This document shows, one piece after another, positions 26,167 through 38,094 of a stretch of 64,000 nucleotides of DNA; positions within the stretch are counted from its first letter, which is position 1, and each line of letters begins with the position of its first letter. Below the pieces are notes generated by a model. The model saw only the letters and a list, made by a program, of their open reading frames with translations. It did no database searches and was not told where the DNA came from. The translations under genes and the position numbers were made by a program. Source of the DNA: Panonychus citri (lineage: Eukaryota; Arthropoda; Arachnida; Trombidiformes; Tetranychidae). The DNA lies in assembly GCF_014898815.1 (NCBI RefSeq), contig NW_026515543.1, positions 558,001 to 622,000 of the forward strand, written 5' to 3'.

Positions 26167-26965
26167 CTTTGGGTTACCAAATTTCCACCAAAAAAGTAAA
26201 AGTGTTACCTTTTATTTTTTGTTTGTTCTTCTCTTCATCCAATTAGAATTAAAAATTTTCGAATTCACTCCAATTTTAATAATGTTCCATTTCTCTCTCA
26301 ATATGATAACTGTCATTTTCTCCCATCGATTATTTAATGATCATCATCTTCTCTCTCATTTATATTAATTCACCCTTTTTCTTAGAATCATTGATTACAT
26401 ATGAATTTCTCTTTTCTTTTAACCGAATATCATTTCTGCTATTTTTTAGCTCATTTGAAAGAGAAAGAGAACTTTTTTTCGATTTTCTTCTTCTGGTCAA
26501 ATTAATTCTCTGTCTTCTCCAGATAAATAAAAGAAAAGAAAAGAAAAGTTCTAAATCGATTTGATCGAAGACAATTAACTAGATAATCATCACTTTTCAA
26601 TCTTCTCTTCATTAACGATAATTGTATCGAAAGTTTTACTCTTCATCATTAAGAAAAACAAGAGGTCACTTTGTTTTCTCTCTCATTCATCTGCTTGATT
26701 CTTAATTTCGATTAATTTAAAATTAAGGGAGAAATTAATTCTTTTTCTTAATCAATAATTTAACCTTTTCATTGATTCTCTTTCACGGTCATATGTTGTT
26801 TTCGTTTTCACAATCAACCCAGAAACAGCTTGTTACCAATGTCGCAGATGATAATCATTTGATTATATCAAAAACTAATGATCAGGATAATTAATAATGA
26901 CAATTTTTAACCGGAAAAACAATTAAAAAAAACAAAAAACTTCATTTTCCTGTTCCTGTTTAGTC
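25901..26965. other. pyrimidine-rich low-complexity spacer
   Basis: TTC, TC and TTTC repeats dominate (for example the (TTC) run at 25940-25961 and the (TTTC) run at 26146-26170). The Leu/Ser/Phe-rich frames are translations of these repeats. Confidence 0.6.
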
Positions 26966-26979
26966 GCGCCATCTATTGG
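26966..26979 (-). promoter_or_regulatory. CTCF-like motif
   Basis: GCGCCATCTATTGG matches the reverse complement of the CTCF core consensus (CCASYAGRKGGCRS) at 13 of 14 positions by eye. CTCF is conserved in arthropods. Binding is inferred only. Confidence 0.35.
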
Positions 26980-27165
26980 TTGACATTGTAACTTTTTTCG
27001 AAAACAAAAAAAAAACTTTTCCTTTCTTAGTGAAAACTTTTCATTCATTTAATTAATTACTGATCAAATTTCAATCTGAATGATTTAACTTTTTAATCTG
27101 ATTAATGATCTTATTGAAAATGATCGATGATTGAAAAGTTGGAAAAGTATTAATTTGATTGGAAT

Positions 27166-27179
27166 CCATTAGAGGGCAG
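27166..27179 (+). promoter_or_regulatory. CTCF-like motif
   Basis: CCATTAGAGGGCAG matches the CTCF core consensus in forward orientation at 13 of 14 positions by eye, 186 bp after the reverse-oriented match at 26966. The pair lies between headcase and 4E-BP. Confidence 0.35.
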
Positions 27180-28333
27180 CTCAATTTCCAGTGATTAACA
27201 AATTGTTGTTAAATCTTGTTGTTGATTAGTTTTAATCGGTGAATCTAATTACCCATCAATCAAATAAAACTATTTTTTGCCTTTCTCTCTCTCTTATTTG
27301 TTTATTCATAGTTATTATTGTAATAGGATATAGTTTTAGAGTTAATTGTGTCTGAGAATCAATAACAATCAACGAATGGCCAAAATAGATTAACAATCAA
27401 AAGTAATTATGAAATTAAGGTAAACAATGAAAATGATTCATAATTTAATGATGATGATGATGAAAGCGATAAATAAATTACAAGGTTAAATTGAAAATGA
27501 GATGACAATTTACCTGGATAATAATCATGTGAGTTTGATTAAAAAGTAAAGTAAATCAATGACAAATTGTAATCATTTGAAAAGCCGGTTTTGCCTGATT
27601 AAAGGGTAAACACAACAATTAACCAATCAACTGGAACAAGGATCAACAATTAAATTTAAAATTTCAGCTTTCACGTTGTTATAATTGTTACAATGATTAA
27701 AAAACCGAGACAAATAAATTGATTGTGATCATCAGATGATTTCAATTGATTGATTCAAGTCGTTTTCTTCATTGACCCTGTAAGAGGAAATTGATTAGGA
27801 AAAAGAAAACAAAAAGTTAATTAGTAAACAAAATTTAAAAGGAAAAATTTAAAAGGAGTTTTCCAACCTTGAAAAGTTGTTTCCATTTCATCATAATTAT
27901 CATCATTATCATCATTATCGTCATCAATTTTATCAATTGAACAACAAAAACAACAACACCACGAGTATTTAAATTACTATACAAATTACAAGCTTAATTG
28001 TTGCTTTACAAATCAAATGAGAAGATGTTGAAAAACAACAACATTGATAAATTGTCTTCAACAATATTGTATAATCACAATAATTAATAAATTACATTTA
28101 AAAGTAACATATATAAGCCTAGACAGGAAATTTATGCCAACTTATAAATTGTAATAGTAATCAGAGGGAATATTTAAATTATCCCAGAATTAGATTTATA
28201 AAAGTTGGCAAATATAATTACAATTTACGTAACTAATTTTATATTATTTTCAATCTTGTCTACGAAATCATTTTCATCATGAACTCAAACATGAATAACA
28301 AGATGATGATGAAGATATTGAATTTTACAAGAG

Positions 28334-28396
<63 letters not shown>

Positions 28397-28411
28397 GAGA
28401 AGATAATGATG

Positions 28412-28452
<41 letters not shown>

Positions 28453-29240
28453 GATATTCCAATGACCTTGATGTTCATAATTAAATACCATGGGAATGAG
28501 AATCTGTGTGAGGAAAATCATATGAAAGTAAAAGAGAGGAAAAAGTTAATCAATTGAAGTTAATTTTCAAATTAGATAATCAATAATTGTGACAACTATT
28601 GGAGGATAAATATGAATCTTTTTGGCAACAATTTCTGGTGACAAACGGAACTTTTTTTTCATGAAAAAAAAACAACAACAGCAAAGTTCAATGATGAACA
28701 ATCATGAACAATCAACGGTTGGGTTAAGTTGAAAATAACAAGGTACATATGACATATTCTGATGCCTGAAGTCACAAGGATTTTTTTGTTCATCATTTCA
28801 ACTTGTTTTCAACTGTCTCATGATACTTATCATCATGATGCTTACTTGATGTTGTTGTTGTTAAGTTTCATCAAGATGATGAAGATAATGATGTGTAGGC
28901 AAGAAAAAAAAAGGTTACACATATTTAACAGCTATCTAAATGTATCTCTCTCACTCTCTTCAATCCTGTTCACCCAACCAATTTAATTGTATCAACTAAT
29001 TAACTTATCAAGATGCATCATTTTCCGCATCATTTAAATGGAGTAGAAAACAACAACAACAATGATGATGTTTGCACTCTGTAAGCTCATTGTTTCATCC
29101 TTGTTGTTGATATTTACACATGATGATATTTTCTGTTCCCAATGTTTAATTGTTTATCCAAATCTTGATTGTCGTTCACCTTAAAAATCACTTTGAGATC
29201 GCAATCCTTTTGTTTTCATCTGATATTTCTGTTGATTCAG
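27180..29240. other. AT-rich non-coding stretch
   Basis: No gene supported. It holds a compound GAAA/GA repeat at 28331-28449 and scattered GAT runs. Confidence 0.55.
28331..28449 (+). repeat. compound (GAAA)n-(GA)n-GAT-(GA)n repeat
   Basis: About 11 GAAA units pass directly into a GA tract. A short non-repeat segment (AAGATAATGATGATC) follows, then a second GA tract of about 17 units. Confidence 0.9.
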
Positions 29241-29350
29241 ACAATAATCGACTGAATATGAGTCATGGAAATTCATCATCATCAGGAAATGAAGTGAAAA
29301 GACACGTTGGTGATTTTCTTACAGGTCATATGAATGGGGAGATGACATGA
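29241..29350 (+). CDS. possible terminal coding exon, unidentified
   Basis: After a TTCTGTTGATTCAG acceptor (ending 29240) the frame is open for 35 codons (NNRLNMSHGNSSSSGNEVK, then RHVGDFLTGHMNGEMT) to a TGA. Codon use is mixed and coding-like. On the minus strand a GTAAGAAA donor-like site lies in the same DNA, so the strand is not certain. No homology recognised. Confidence 0.25.
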
Positions 29351-30788
29351 GAATGATGAATAATCTTAAAGGTAAATTCAGCTGAACTTTTATTTCACAG
29401 GTGAGTAAATAAGGTAACTGGTAAAGAGAAAACTGAAAACATTAAAAGGTAAGAATTGAAATGAAAACTGAGAAAACGTGGTAATAGGAAGATAATATAA
29501 TTCAAATGAAGATTCATACTCAAGGTGAAATATTGGTGACAAAGTTTTGTTTTTCCATGAAAAGATTCATCAACTTCTGTGAGATGAAAAAAAAAATTAA
29601 CACAGATTCTTGATTCTCCAAGGTAAGGGCATCAATTAACTCCAACAACGAAAATAGTTAATTGTTACCTTATCCAAATTTTCAGAAATTCTGACGATTA
29701 TCAATAGAATATATGTTCATGGTGCTGAATTAATGATAAGAACTCAATTTTAGAGTTCGAAGATCATGATGATCCTCCATCGTCAGAAAAAGTTCTGAAC
29801 TTCTGAATATCAAATAAGGTTGTGGAAATTTTTTCTTTCAAACAATTGGACATTAGTTCAATTCCTTGTTGATTGTAATTACAATTAACTTCGAACGCGT
29901 TTAAGATTAACAGTAAATTGAGATTACCAAGTGTCATTGTAAGATTGAAATTGAAATAAATTGTCAGAGGAATAAATCAATTGATTGATTTGTAATCATT
30001 AGAGATTCAATTCAGAATAATCAGTAAGTCATATGTTGAATTTCATTGGGAATTGTTTACCAAAGATGTAACAATTAACAGTTACAATGACTAATTGTTG
30101 ATGAGAAAAAGTGTTTTTTTCTGTTGATTGTTGCAAAAAAGTGATCAAAGATTGTAAGTTCTGTTATCGACAATCAATAAGATGATCAATGGTTAGATTA
30201 ATTGTGTAAAACTATCAACGATTGATAGAAAGCAAATAAAATAACCGGAATCGAAACAATCAAGTTAAATGTTGTTTAGATTATCACAAAATTAACTAAT
30301 CACTCGAAAGGAAAATTGAACCACACTCAACCAGCGATCATGATTATCATCTTGTCAGGTTATTGATTGAAGTTTTGAAACTTAACCAGAAAATCATCAA
30401 CAATTAACAAAACTTTTCTCGTGGTAATTAATTTACTTGTATTCCATTTGATTCCAATCCTATTACAATATCACTTGTTTGACTTGAACAATAAGACACC
30501 TTAAGGCTGAACCACGTTTCAGGATGAAATTGATGGTTGATTGAATAATGATTAAGATGAAAAGTAATCAAAAAGATGAGAATAATTATCATATTGATTA
30601 ATCAATACAATCATTAAAATCTAAATGGGAAAACCACCTTGAGTAGGATATTGTTTTGTCTATGGTATTTTTCATCATACTCATCAATTGGGAGAGATCA
30701 TTGCTACTGAATAACCTTTTCCTTTTTCCATCATCACAATCTTCCCCTTAATCAGTTAATTATCGTCTATTTTTAAAACTTTCTTCGT
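29351..30788. other. AT-rich non-coding stretch
   Basis: I see no credible coding frame, RNA gene or repeat beyond the AACAATTAAC-type words common throughout the window. Confidence 0.5.
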
Positions 30789-31008
30789 TCATCTTCGCAT
30801 TCTCTTCTTCCTGGAGAGAGGCAGAAAAAAGTTCGCTGATTCTATCCATGATTTTTGTTCGTTGTTTTCGTCTTCGAATTCATTTCCTTCAGTTACTTGA
30901 CTTAAATCACGTTCTTCCTCCTCTCATGATCTCCATCAGAATCCATGGATTGTGAGTTCCCTCCGATTATCTCATTTGATTCCTCTTTTCCTTGGAATTT
31001 GGCAAAAA
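30789..31008 (-). pseudogene. two overlapping coding-like frames, possible frameshifted exon
   Basis: On the minus strand one frame reads FAKFQGKEESNEIIGG...SDGDHERRKNVI to a stop at 30902. A second frame, overlapping it by about 20 bp, reads EEEERDLSQVTEGNEFED...WIESANFFLPLSRKKRMRR to a stop at 30789. Both have charged, coding-like content. They could be one C-terminal exon broken by a one-base indel (real or from assembly), or alternative exons. Protein identity unknown. Confidence 0.25.
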
Positions 31009-31024
31009 TGGAGTAAACAACGAT

Positions 31025-31091
<67 letters not shown>

Positions 31092-31160
31092 AAAGAACCA
31101 TGAACAATCAAATTTCTTCTAAATTGTAAACAAATAAAAGAGGGAAAATTAATAACAGAA
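30940..31160 (+). repeat. diverged tandem duplicate, copy A
   Basis: It shares an ordered set of matches with copy B: ATCCATG/ATCCATCC, TTCCCTCC, ATGGAGTAAACAACGATTAGAGA against CTGGAGTAAACAACAATTAAAGAGA, and AACCATGAACAATCAAATTTCTTCTAA against its counterpart. The AG expansion interrupts this copy. Confidence 0.55.
31026..31086 (+). repeat. (AG)30 microsatellite
   Basis: A near-perfect AG tract of about 60 bp. The diverged duplicate of this region at 31620-31790 has only a short AAAGAGA at the matching site, so the tract expanded after the duplication. Confidence 0.9.
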
Positions 31161-31619
31161 AAGATTAGGTAAATTTAGATACGATTATTTTTCTAGAAAT
31201 TACAGCATTTCGTTGGTTAATCATATTGTTAATTTAGATAAACTAACAGTTAATTCAAGGTAATCAGCCTAAAATTTGAATGATAAACTTAACTAATATT
31301 CATTTAAATCTGCTCGAAGTGGAAAATCAGTCAAGGTTATGGAAGGAACGAAATAAAATTCTCTCTAGAATTGAATCATACGGAAGAAGGAACTACAAAA
31401 ATCAACCATAAATCACTAATTGTTAACAATCAATATGTTCCCAATGGAATGGGAAACAAAACAAAATAATCGCTAATAATTGGATTAGAAAATTACTTAA
31501 TCAACTAATATCAACAATAGAAAATAACAATTTATACTATCAGGATCATTCACATTGTGGATAAACTAAATTACTGTAATTAGCAGATACAAATCACGTT
31601 CTATCTGGTTAATTATCAT

Positions 31620-31790
31620 CACAATAATCCATCCATTTCCCTCCAATTGAACCAGTTTTATCCTTTGGGGTTCTCGCTCTAGAAAACTGGAGTAAACAAC
31701 AATTAAAGAGATACAACCATGAATAATCAGAAATCCATCTAATTGATAATCAAGAATAATAATGCTAATAAAATACAAGAGATTAAGTTA
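31620..31790 (+). repeat. diverged tandem duplicate, copy B
   Basis: Direct-orientation relative of 30940-31160, about 650 bp downstream, without the long AG tract. Its minus-strand frame (EREPQRIKLVQLEGNG) is shorter and interrupted. Confidence 0.55.
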
Positions 31791-32364
31791 AATATCACCA
31801 GATAAAAAAAATCATCACCACATTGATATCTATTGTTGTAGCTGTTGTAGGTGATGTTGTTTGTTTCAATTTTATGCTAATCAATTATTATATTGAAGCT
31901 TAAATCATGATTAAAGCATGAGGATGATTAACTCACACACATACAATGTAATCTGTAATAATATTGATTAGTGTGAGCATCAGATAAGAAGCGAAAATGA
32001 TTCAAGATTAAGTGTATTGTGTGAATGATAAAATGGGAAAAGTCTCATGAGTTTTATGGTGTAAATCATGAATCAGATAAGGTGACTGAGTACATACCTG
32101 AACCAAGAAGGTGCCAATACAAAAAAAGAATTCACATTCAGGTGATGACAATGATGATGATTATCAGATGATCGTAAAAAAGGGTTGATGATGATGATGA
32201 TGACAGAGATGATGTAACAACAAATAGTGATTATTTAGAGGATAAGAAGAAGATAAGAAAACCTTTTTTTTTTTGGAAAATGATTGAATAAGAACGAGGG
32301 AAAACAAGATGGCGACAAGGTGATAGAAAGAGAGAGAGAGAGAGAGAGAGAGAAGCTCACATAC

Positions 32365-32461
32365 CTTGTTGTTTACTTAATCCAAACCAGATGAATTAAT
32401 TTCTAATCCAAATGATGATAAACAAGTTGATGATACCAACGATTCATCATCGACCATTGAC
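32365..32461 (-). other. possible exon (non-coding or 3' coding end)
   Basis: On the minus strand a TTGTTCTAG acceptor is followed by an ATG-containing frame (SMVDDESLVSSTCLSSFG...NSSGLD) that stops at 32377, then by a strong donor AACAAG/GTATGTGAG. A stop a few bases before a good donor suggests a UTR exon or a short upstream frame rather than an internal coding exon. Confidence 0.25.
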
Positions 32462-32571
32462 CTAGAACAAGATGAAAGAGAAAAATAAAAAGGTGATGAG
32501 GATGATTAAATTTTATATTCGAAACGTGAACAGTTATTCTAATCATGATGTAATTATAAACAAAGAAATCA

Positions 32572-32928
32572 TCACCCCTGAGAGAGAGAGAGAGAGAGAG
32601 AGAGAAAACCAGAAAAACAAAGACCCAAAAAAAGGAGGGAAATAAACAAATAAACAAATTCTACATAATTTAGACAGAGAAGATAATGGAAGATGGAAGA
32701 AAGAAGATGAAAATTACTCTTTGTTGGTTGATGATACCAAGATTTAGAAACGAAAATGATGACGAGATGAAGAAGATAAAGATGATCGGGGCTAAGGGTC
32801 GAAAATAAATTATCCAAAACAAAAGTAATTTGGGTAAGAGAGAGAAAAAAACCTTGAAAATAGAAAATTAGACAGTGAAAATCGAAAGAGAATCGACTAC
32901 GTAAGAAGCGAATGGGAGGAGTTTCCAT
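32572..32928 (-). CDS. hypothetical ORF divergent from 4E-BP
   Basis: A 118-codon frame starting METPPIRFLRSRFSFDFH, hydrophobic/aromatic throughout, with a TC-repeat-derived Ser-Leu end. Only the first 40 or so codons look coding. Its start lies 368 bp from the 4E-BP start in divergent orientation. The plus strand of the same DNA also reads open (ENRKLDSENRKRIDYV...), so strand and reality are uncertain. Confidence 0.18.
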   Translation of the reverse strand: METPPIRFLRSRFSFDFHCLIFYFQGFFLSLTQITFVLDNLFSTLSPDHLYLLHLVIIFVSKSWYHQPTKSNFHLLSSIFHYLLCLNYVEFVYLFISLLFLGLCFSGFLSLSLSLSQG

Positions 32929-33296
32929 GTTGTTTATTTTTCTTCTCTATTTTTCTGTTTATAAAGAGAAGAACAAAATGATTTTCTCTTATTCTGTCTT
33001 TTTCTTTTTCTCATGTAACTTATTTTTATTTTATTCTTTTTTTTGATTTAATTTAATTCTCTAATTAATTGAACATTTTCTTCTTATAAACAATTTATTG
33101 TTTTCTCTCAATTTGTGTTCTCTCTCTCTCTCTATTTTTTATGTTGTATTAAAACTCTCTCACTTCCATTGACATCACTTGTGTTTCTTTGCCTAACATA
33201 AAACTACCAATAGTATTTTTAATTTTCTTTTTCGATTCAATCTATTCATTGTTTGGAACTTTTTTTTTGTCATTTCTATAAAAATTAAATACAATC

Positions 33297-35918
33297 ATGT
33301 TTTCAAGAGTAACCCCTGAAAAACAATCAACCACTGGTGTTAGTGGTCTCAAAATACCAACTAAAAAGGTTCAATTGACCAATCTCTCTCAATTACCGGA
33401 TGATTACTGCCAAACTCCGGGTGGAACAATGTTTGCAACTACTCCTGGAGGTAAGTTAACAATTAATTCAATCATTTAGTTAACGATTCATAAATTCATG
33501 GTGAAATTTCAATTCAAATCCTTAAAACGTACGAAAAGTAGTCTTGTTTTTTTCTTCTGTTCATATTCTATTTTCGTTCCATCGAATATTCTCCATTTTC
33601 TCTTTTAAACTAATTTTCTATTCTATTCTATTCGTCAGGGTTAGTTGATTGGTTTGATTGTTCTTTTTAACTTTCACCTCTTGTGAGTTGTTATTTAGGA
33701 ACGAAAAATGGATTATCTCCATATCTATTCTGTAGAATATTGTTAATCTTTTTCTCTTTCGATATTCTCTATTGATCACATGAAGAATAGGTTAAAGTAA
33801 TTGAGCCGCCATATTGTCTGTTGTTTGATGAATCACAAGTCACGAGGTTTAAACAAAAAACTCCAACAACTTGCAAAGTTGGTTTTGTCTGTTGATTGAT
33901 AGTCATTTGACTCTTTTTTATTGCCAAGTTGCATATTCCCGCAAGTATAACAACATGCAATCAACTTTTCATCTTCTCTCTCTCTCTCTCTCTGCTTTCC
34001 CTTTCTCATTATCTTTCTCTAGTTGATATCCTTCAAAAATTTTCTAATTAGAACACCAAAAACAATCACCAGGTTAATTTAGCTTTTCGGATTTTATATC
34101 TCTTGAAATGATCCAATGATTTCACCAATTGAGAAAATAAACTAATTTCGAAAAGTAAATTTTCTCTGCTTGAGAAATTGAGAGAGAGAGAGAGAGAGAA
34201 ATGAAAATCCGGTTTATCTAAAATAACATGTTCATATTTCTCTGTTATTTAATATTTTCATCCTCATCTCTCTCAGTGTCATGGGTTTATCACCTCATCG
34301 AAATGAACAAGAGCTTCAACGCTCCTTGAACAGCGATGTCTCATGATTTCTCTCTGTTTCTATTTCTTTATGAATAGTTTATGAACTTCATTTTATTATT
34401 TTACTTCTTTGAAGGACTTTTGAAAGAATCAAGAAAGAGAAACACATGATCAAATCAAATTCTTTTCTCACTCTTCTTCTTTTGTCTTAGGCTCAATATC
34501 AAATTGTCACATGAGTTTCTCTCTCTCATATTTTTTTTATGGTTCTTAACGTTGATTTGTTTTCTTTTTCGTTACTGATTAACTTTCCTTTTTTATTAAT
34601 AAACTGCCTCAGGATTTAATTAGTCTCTTTCATTATCTTGAATCTTTAAATTGAAAATTAACTTCTTTCAATCTGATTTTCTAATTTATTGTTATTAGAA
34701 ACTTTTCTTTACTCTTCATTCGAGTAACTTGTTACAATTTGTCTTGCAGAGATAATTACATTGATTAATCATTGCTTACATGTCTCTCTCTCTCTCTCTC
34801 TCTCTCTCGTACTTAATATTAATTACTCATGATATTAGTTTTCAAGTTTAATTGTTGAAGTAACAATTTAACCAGATGCCTGTCGTTTAAGATTGATGAT
34901 CAATTTCGCGATCAGTTAAAGTCCTATGATCTTTATTAAATCATGACACTTTATTATTATTGTTGTTATCATTATTTTATTATCATTCTGTTTATTTCCT
35001 ATGATTGTCATTATTAATATACAATTAATAATATATATCATTGTTTTTGTTTTTACTTTTAATTATGGTTAAGTGATGGTCTCATTAAATTAACATTGTC
35101 AGCTTTATTTTCTGCTATTTGATTACTTAATCTCGTTCTTATTTTTTCCAATCTCCATTATGTACCGATTGTTGTTGTTATTTGTTATTGTTAACTCTTT
35201 AATTTTCTCTTGATTTTGCAATTATCACTATTTTTAGGATCGAATTGAACATCAATAATATTATTGTTTTTTTTTTCTCTACTAATCAGCATTAATTTTC
35301 AATCTATTTGATTTGAATCATCATGAAACTATCATCAACTATTAGATATTGTAATGTGTTGACTCTGTTGACCTATTGATTATTTGAATCGTTGATTTCT
35401 TTTTGTTTTCTACATTATTTTACTAATTAAATTGTTTTTCTTCTGTTAACTCTCTTAGGAACCAGAATTATTTATGACCGAAGTTTCCTCCTAAAGATGA
35501 GAAACTCACCCATTGCATCAACTCCACCCAAAAATCTTCCCTACATAGCTGGTGTTACAACGGGTATTTCACCTGAAAGCCTAAAGGAAAATAAATCACC
35601 ATTTAAACCCTCATCTTTAATAAAATCTGAGCAATCAGCAACAATTCAGAAAAAGATTGAGCAATCTAAAGCAACATCACCAACACCATCAACCGTAACA
35701 ACAACAAAAACAACAACAACAACAACAACCCTGCAACTACTACCCCTAAAAGGCTGTATCAGGTGAGTTTCTGATCCCATTTGGCCTTCGATTCATGATG
35801 AATCCCATGATTGATAATCATTTTCCTCCTCTGTACATATATATATTTATCTTTCTCTCTCTCTCTCTTTCATCATATAGCAACCAATGAAGAGCCACAA
35901 TTTTCAATGGAGATGTAA
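33297..35918 (+). CDS. Thor: eIF4E-binding protein (4E-BP/Thor)
   Basis: Translational repressor that binds eIF4E and is released on phosphorylation by TOR. Exon 1 is 33297-33450 and exon 2 starts at 35459, joining in phase as TTPG-GTRIIYDRSFLL. All hallmarks are present: LKIP near residue 19 (RAIP-like), TPGG priming sites at Thr40 and Thr49, the eIF4E-binding motif YDRSFLL at 58-64, and SP/TP sites in RNSPIASTPP. The 3' end is unclear. A strong donor after 35762 joined to the acceptor at 35880 gives an early stop (35890, 155 aa). A weaker donor at 35755/35756 gives 162 aa ending FSMEM, a good TOR-signalling (TOS) motif, with stop at 35916-35918. I annotate the TOS version. Confidence 0.9.
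33451..35458 (+). other. 4E-BP intron 1
   Basis: A 2-kb intron with donor GTAAGTTA and acceptor CTCTCTTAG. It contains TC tracts at 33974-33992 and 34781-34808 and no supported internal gene. Confidence 0.85.
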
Positions 35919-38094
35919 TCTTTCTGGGACAAATCGTCTACTAGATTATGGTTGTTGTTGTTTGATTAGTAAATCAACAAATTACATCTCAAAAAATCAT
36001 TTAAATGCAAAAGTTTAAAAACTGAATACGACAAAATTTACAAAAAAATTAACGGATGGAAGTCAAGGTGACTGATGAATCGATTTTTTAAAACAAAATG
36101 TAAATATACAAAAATGAATGGAAAAAACAAAGTTTCTATCATCATCAAGTTACAACACCTTCTCTATAAATCATTTGAAAGAACAGAAAAAAAAATCATC
36201 AACAATTTAATTAAAACCAATAATGATTGAGAAGCCTGATCATAAACATGATAAAATATAATTTATATTTATAAACAATAACAATGGAAAAAAAAGTTCA
36301 ACAACACCATCAACAGCAAAGAGGAAAAAAACTGTAAAAACTCAAGCAACTTTTGGATCAAATTTTAAACGAATGACAAAAAGGATTTAATTTTACTTTG
36401 GTGACGAATTTGATTATCATTTAAATAGTAAAAATTATCAAGGTATAATTAATTTTACCTTGATACAAATTGAGATGAATGAAAACAACAATGAGACCAG
36501 CAGAAAATTTGCAAACAGATTTACAAATGAACATGATGTTTGTCTCTTTCTCTCTTAATATTAACTCAGATTTCAACAATCTGATTAAATCCAGTTAATC
36601 AACAATCAATCTCGATGGGAATATTTATGTATTTCTAAATGAATAAATAACAACAACTATTCCCATTGGTGTAACAATAATAACGCAACATTGCAAAAAG
36701 GAAATGTGATTAAGATTTGGTTACCATGAAACACGATGAAATTATCATGATGAATTTTGATGTTTATTAATTTACTCGAGTTAATTAACTTGTTCCTGTC
36801 CTTGATTACATTCTGGATAAAATGTTCAATCAAAAATCATCAACAACCTCCTACAAAAACCTAAACGTATCTCAATTGGCTTCTCAATGGAAACAATTTC
36901 ATTTTTACTACTAATTGGTACTCCTTTTTTTCCCTCTGGTCTCTCTTTGCTGTAAACACGAAATTAGTAACAATTAAATTCTATTTAATTGTAACAATCT
37001 AATTATCAACTCACCATTACACCCAAATTTGCATGGATTCAAATGATAAATTTTCACATCTCTCTCTCTCTCTCCCCATGCATTTAAAAAACAAAATTGA
37101 TTGAAAATGTTAACGAAAAAAAAATATCAAAATAAAAAAAATGGGATTATGATTAAAACTCTCAAATTAATTATCACCAATTGAATGGAATACAATTAAT
37201 CAACTGATTAGATTAATTGTCTGGTTGATATTTTACTTTGAATGAATTACAATCAGTTTAAACGATCATCTGACTCTACATAGAAATCACCTCATGTTAG
37301 TTAAATTTAATTTTTTTCTCATCCAATTAAATGATAACAATTAACAAGATTTCTGTTTTCTATCAATCAGACTGAAACACTCGAGATCCTGATAGACTGG
37401 AAAAGTTAATTAGTGTTAATCAAATACTAATTACCTAACATGTAATCAACAAATTGTTATGATTATCAACAAGTTGATTAACTATTGATTAAAATTGTCT
37501 TTTAATTTGATTGTTTAAAATGTTTATCTTTAACTGATTAACTTTGACGTTAAATTACTAACAGATAATTGCGATTTTTATTTTCTTAATTGTAGTAATT
37601 AAAGCTGATTGAATGTAAACAACCCCATTAATTATTATTCAATTGAAATTTAATCACAATTAAGTTACTTACTGAAAGTTAATTGTACTCATTTAATTGA
37701 ACACTTTCATGTTTAATTGTTGATTTAGATGATCATTTATATACAATATTAATGTTAATTGAAACGTTTAAATTGCAACAATTAAGTAATCATGGTAAAC
37801 CTCAAATTGACGAGATGTTTAATTTAATTACTTTTGTCTTATGATTTTTTTTTCCTGGTTAATCTAACCCAGAATAACCAGTTTGATTGTTGTAATTAAA
37901 TTACGAGTAATCAACAATTAACCGGCTTCAACCGACTCTTTAATCATAATTGATCATTAATCATACTAATTTATTAATAGAATAATAAAACAAAAGTTAA
38001 TTGTGTTGATTGTTTACTTTTTGATGACTTTTCTTCCCATTGGAATGATTTAAATGATTACAATTGTTCATTGATTAATCAAAATTGATCGAAA
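35919..38094. other. 4E-BP 3' UTR and AT-rich spacer
   Basis: No coding frame supported. The first few hundred bases are presumably 4E-BP 3' UTR; AATAAA-like words are frequent, so the cleavage site cannot be picked. The remainder is AACAATTAA-type spacer. Confidence 0.5.

Noticed and set aside
25822..26564. Leu/Ser/Phe-rich frames upstream of headcase
   Set aside because: They follow TTC, TC and TTTC repeats. The hydrophobicity comes from composition rather than real membrane helices.
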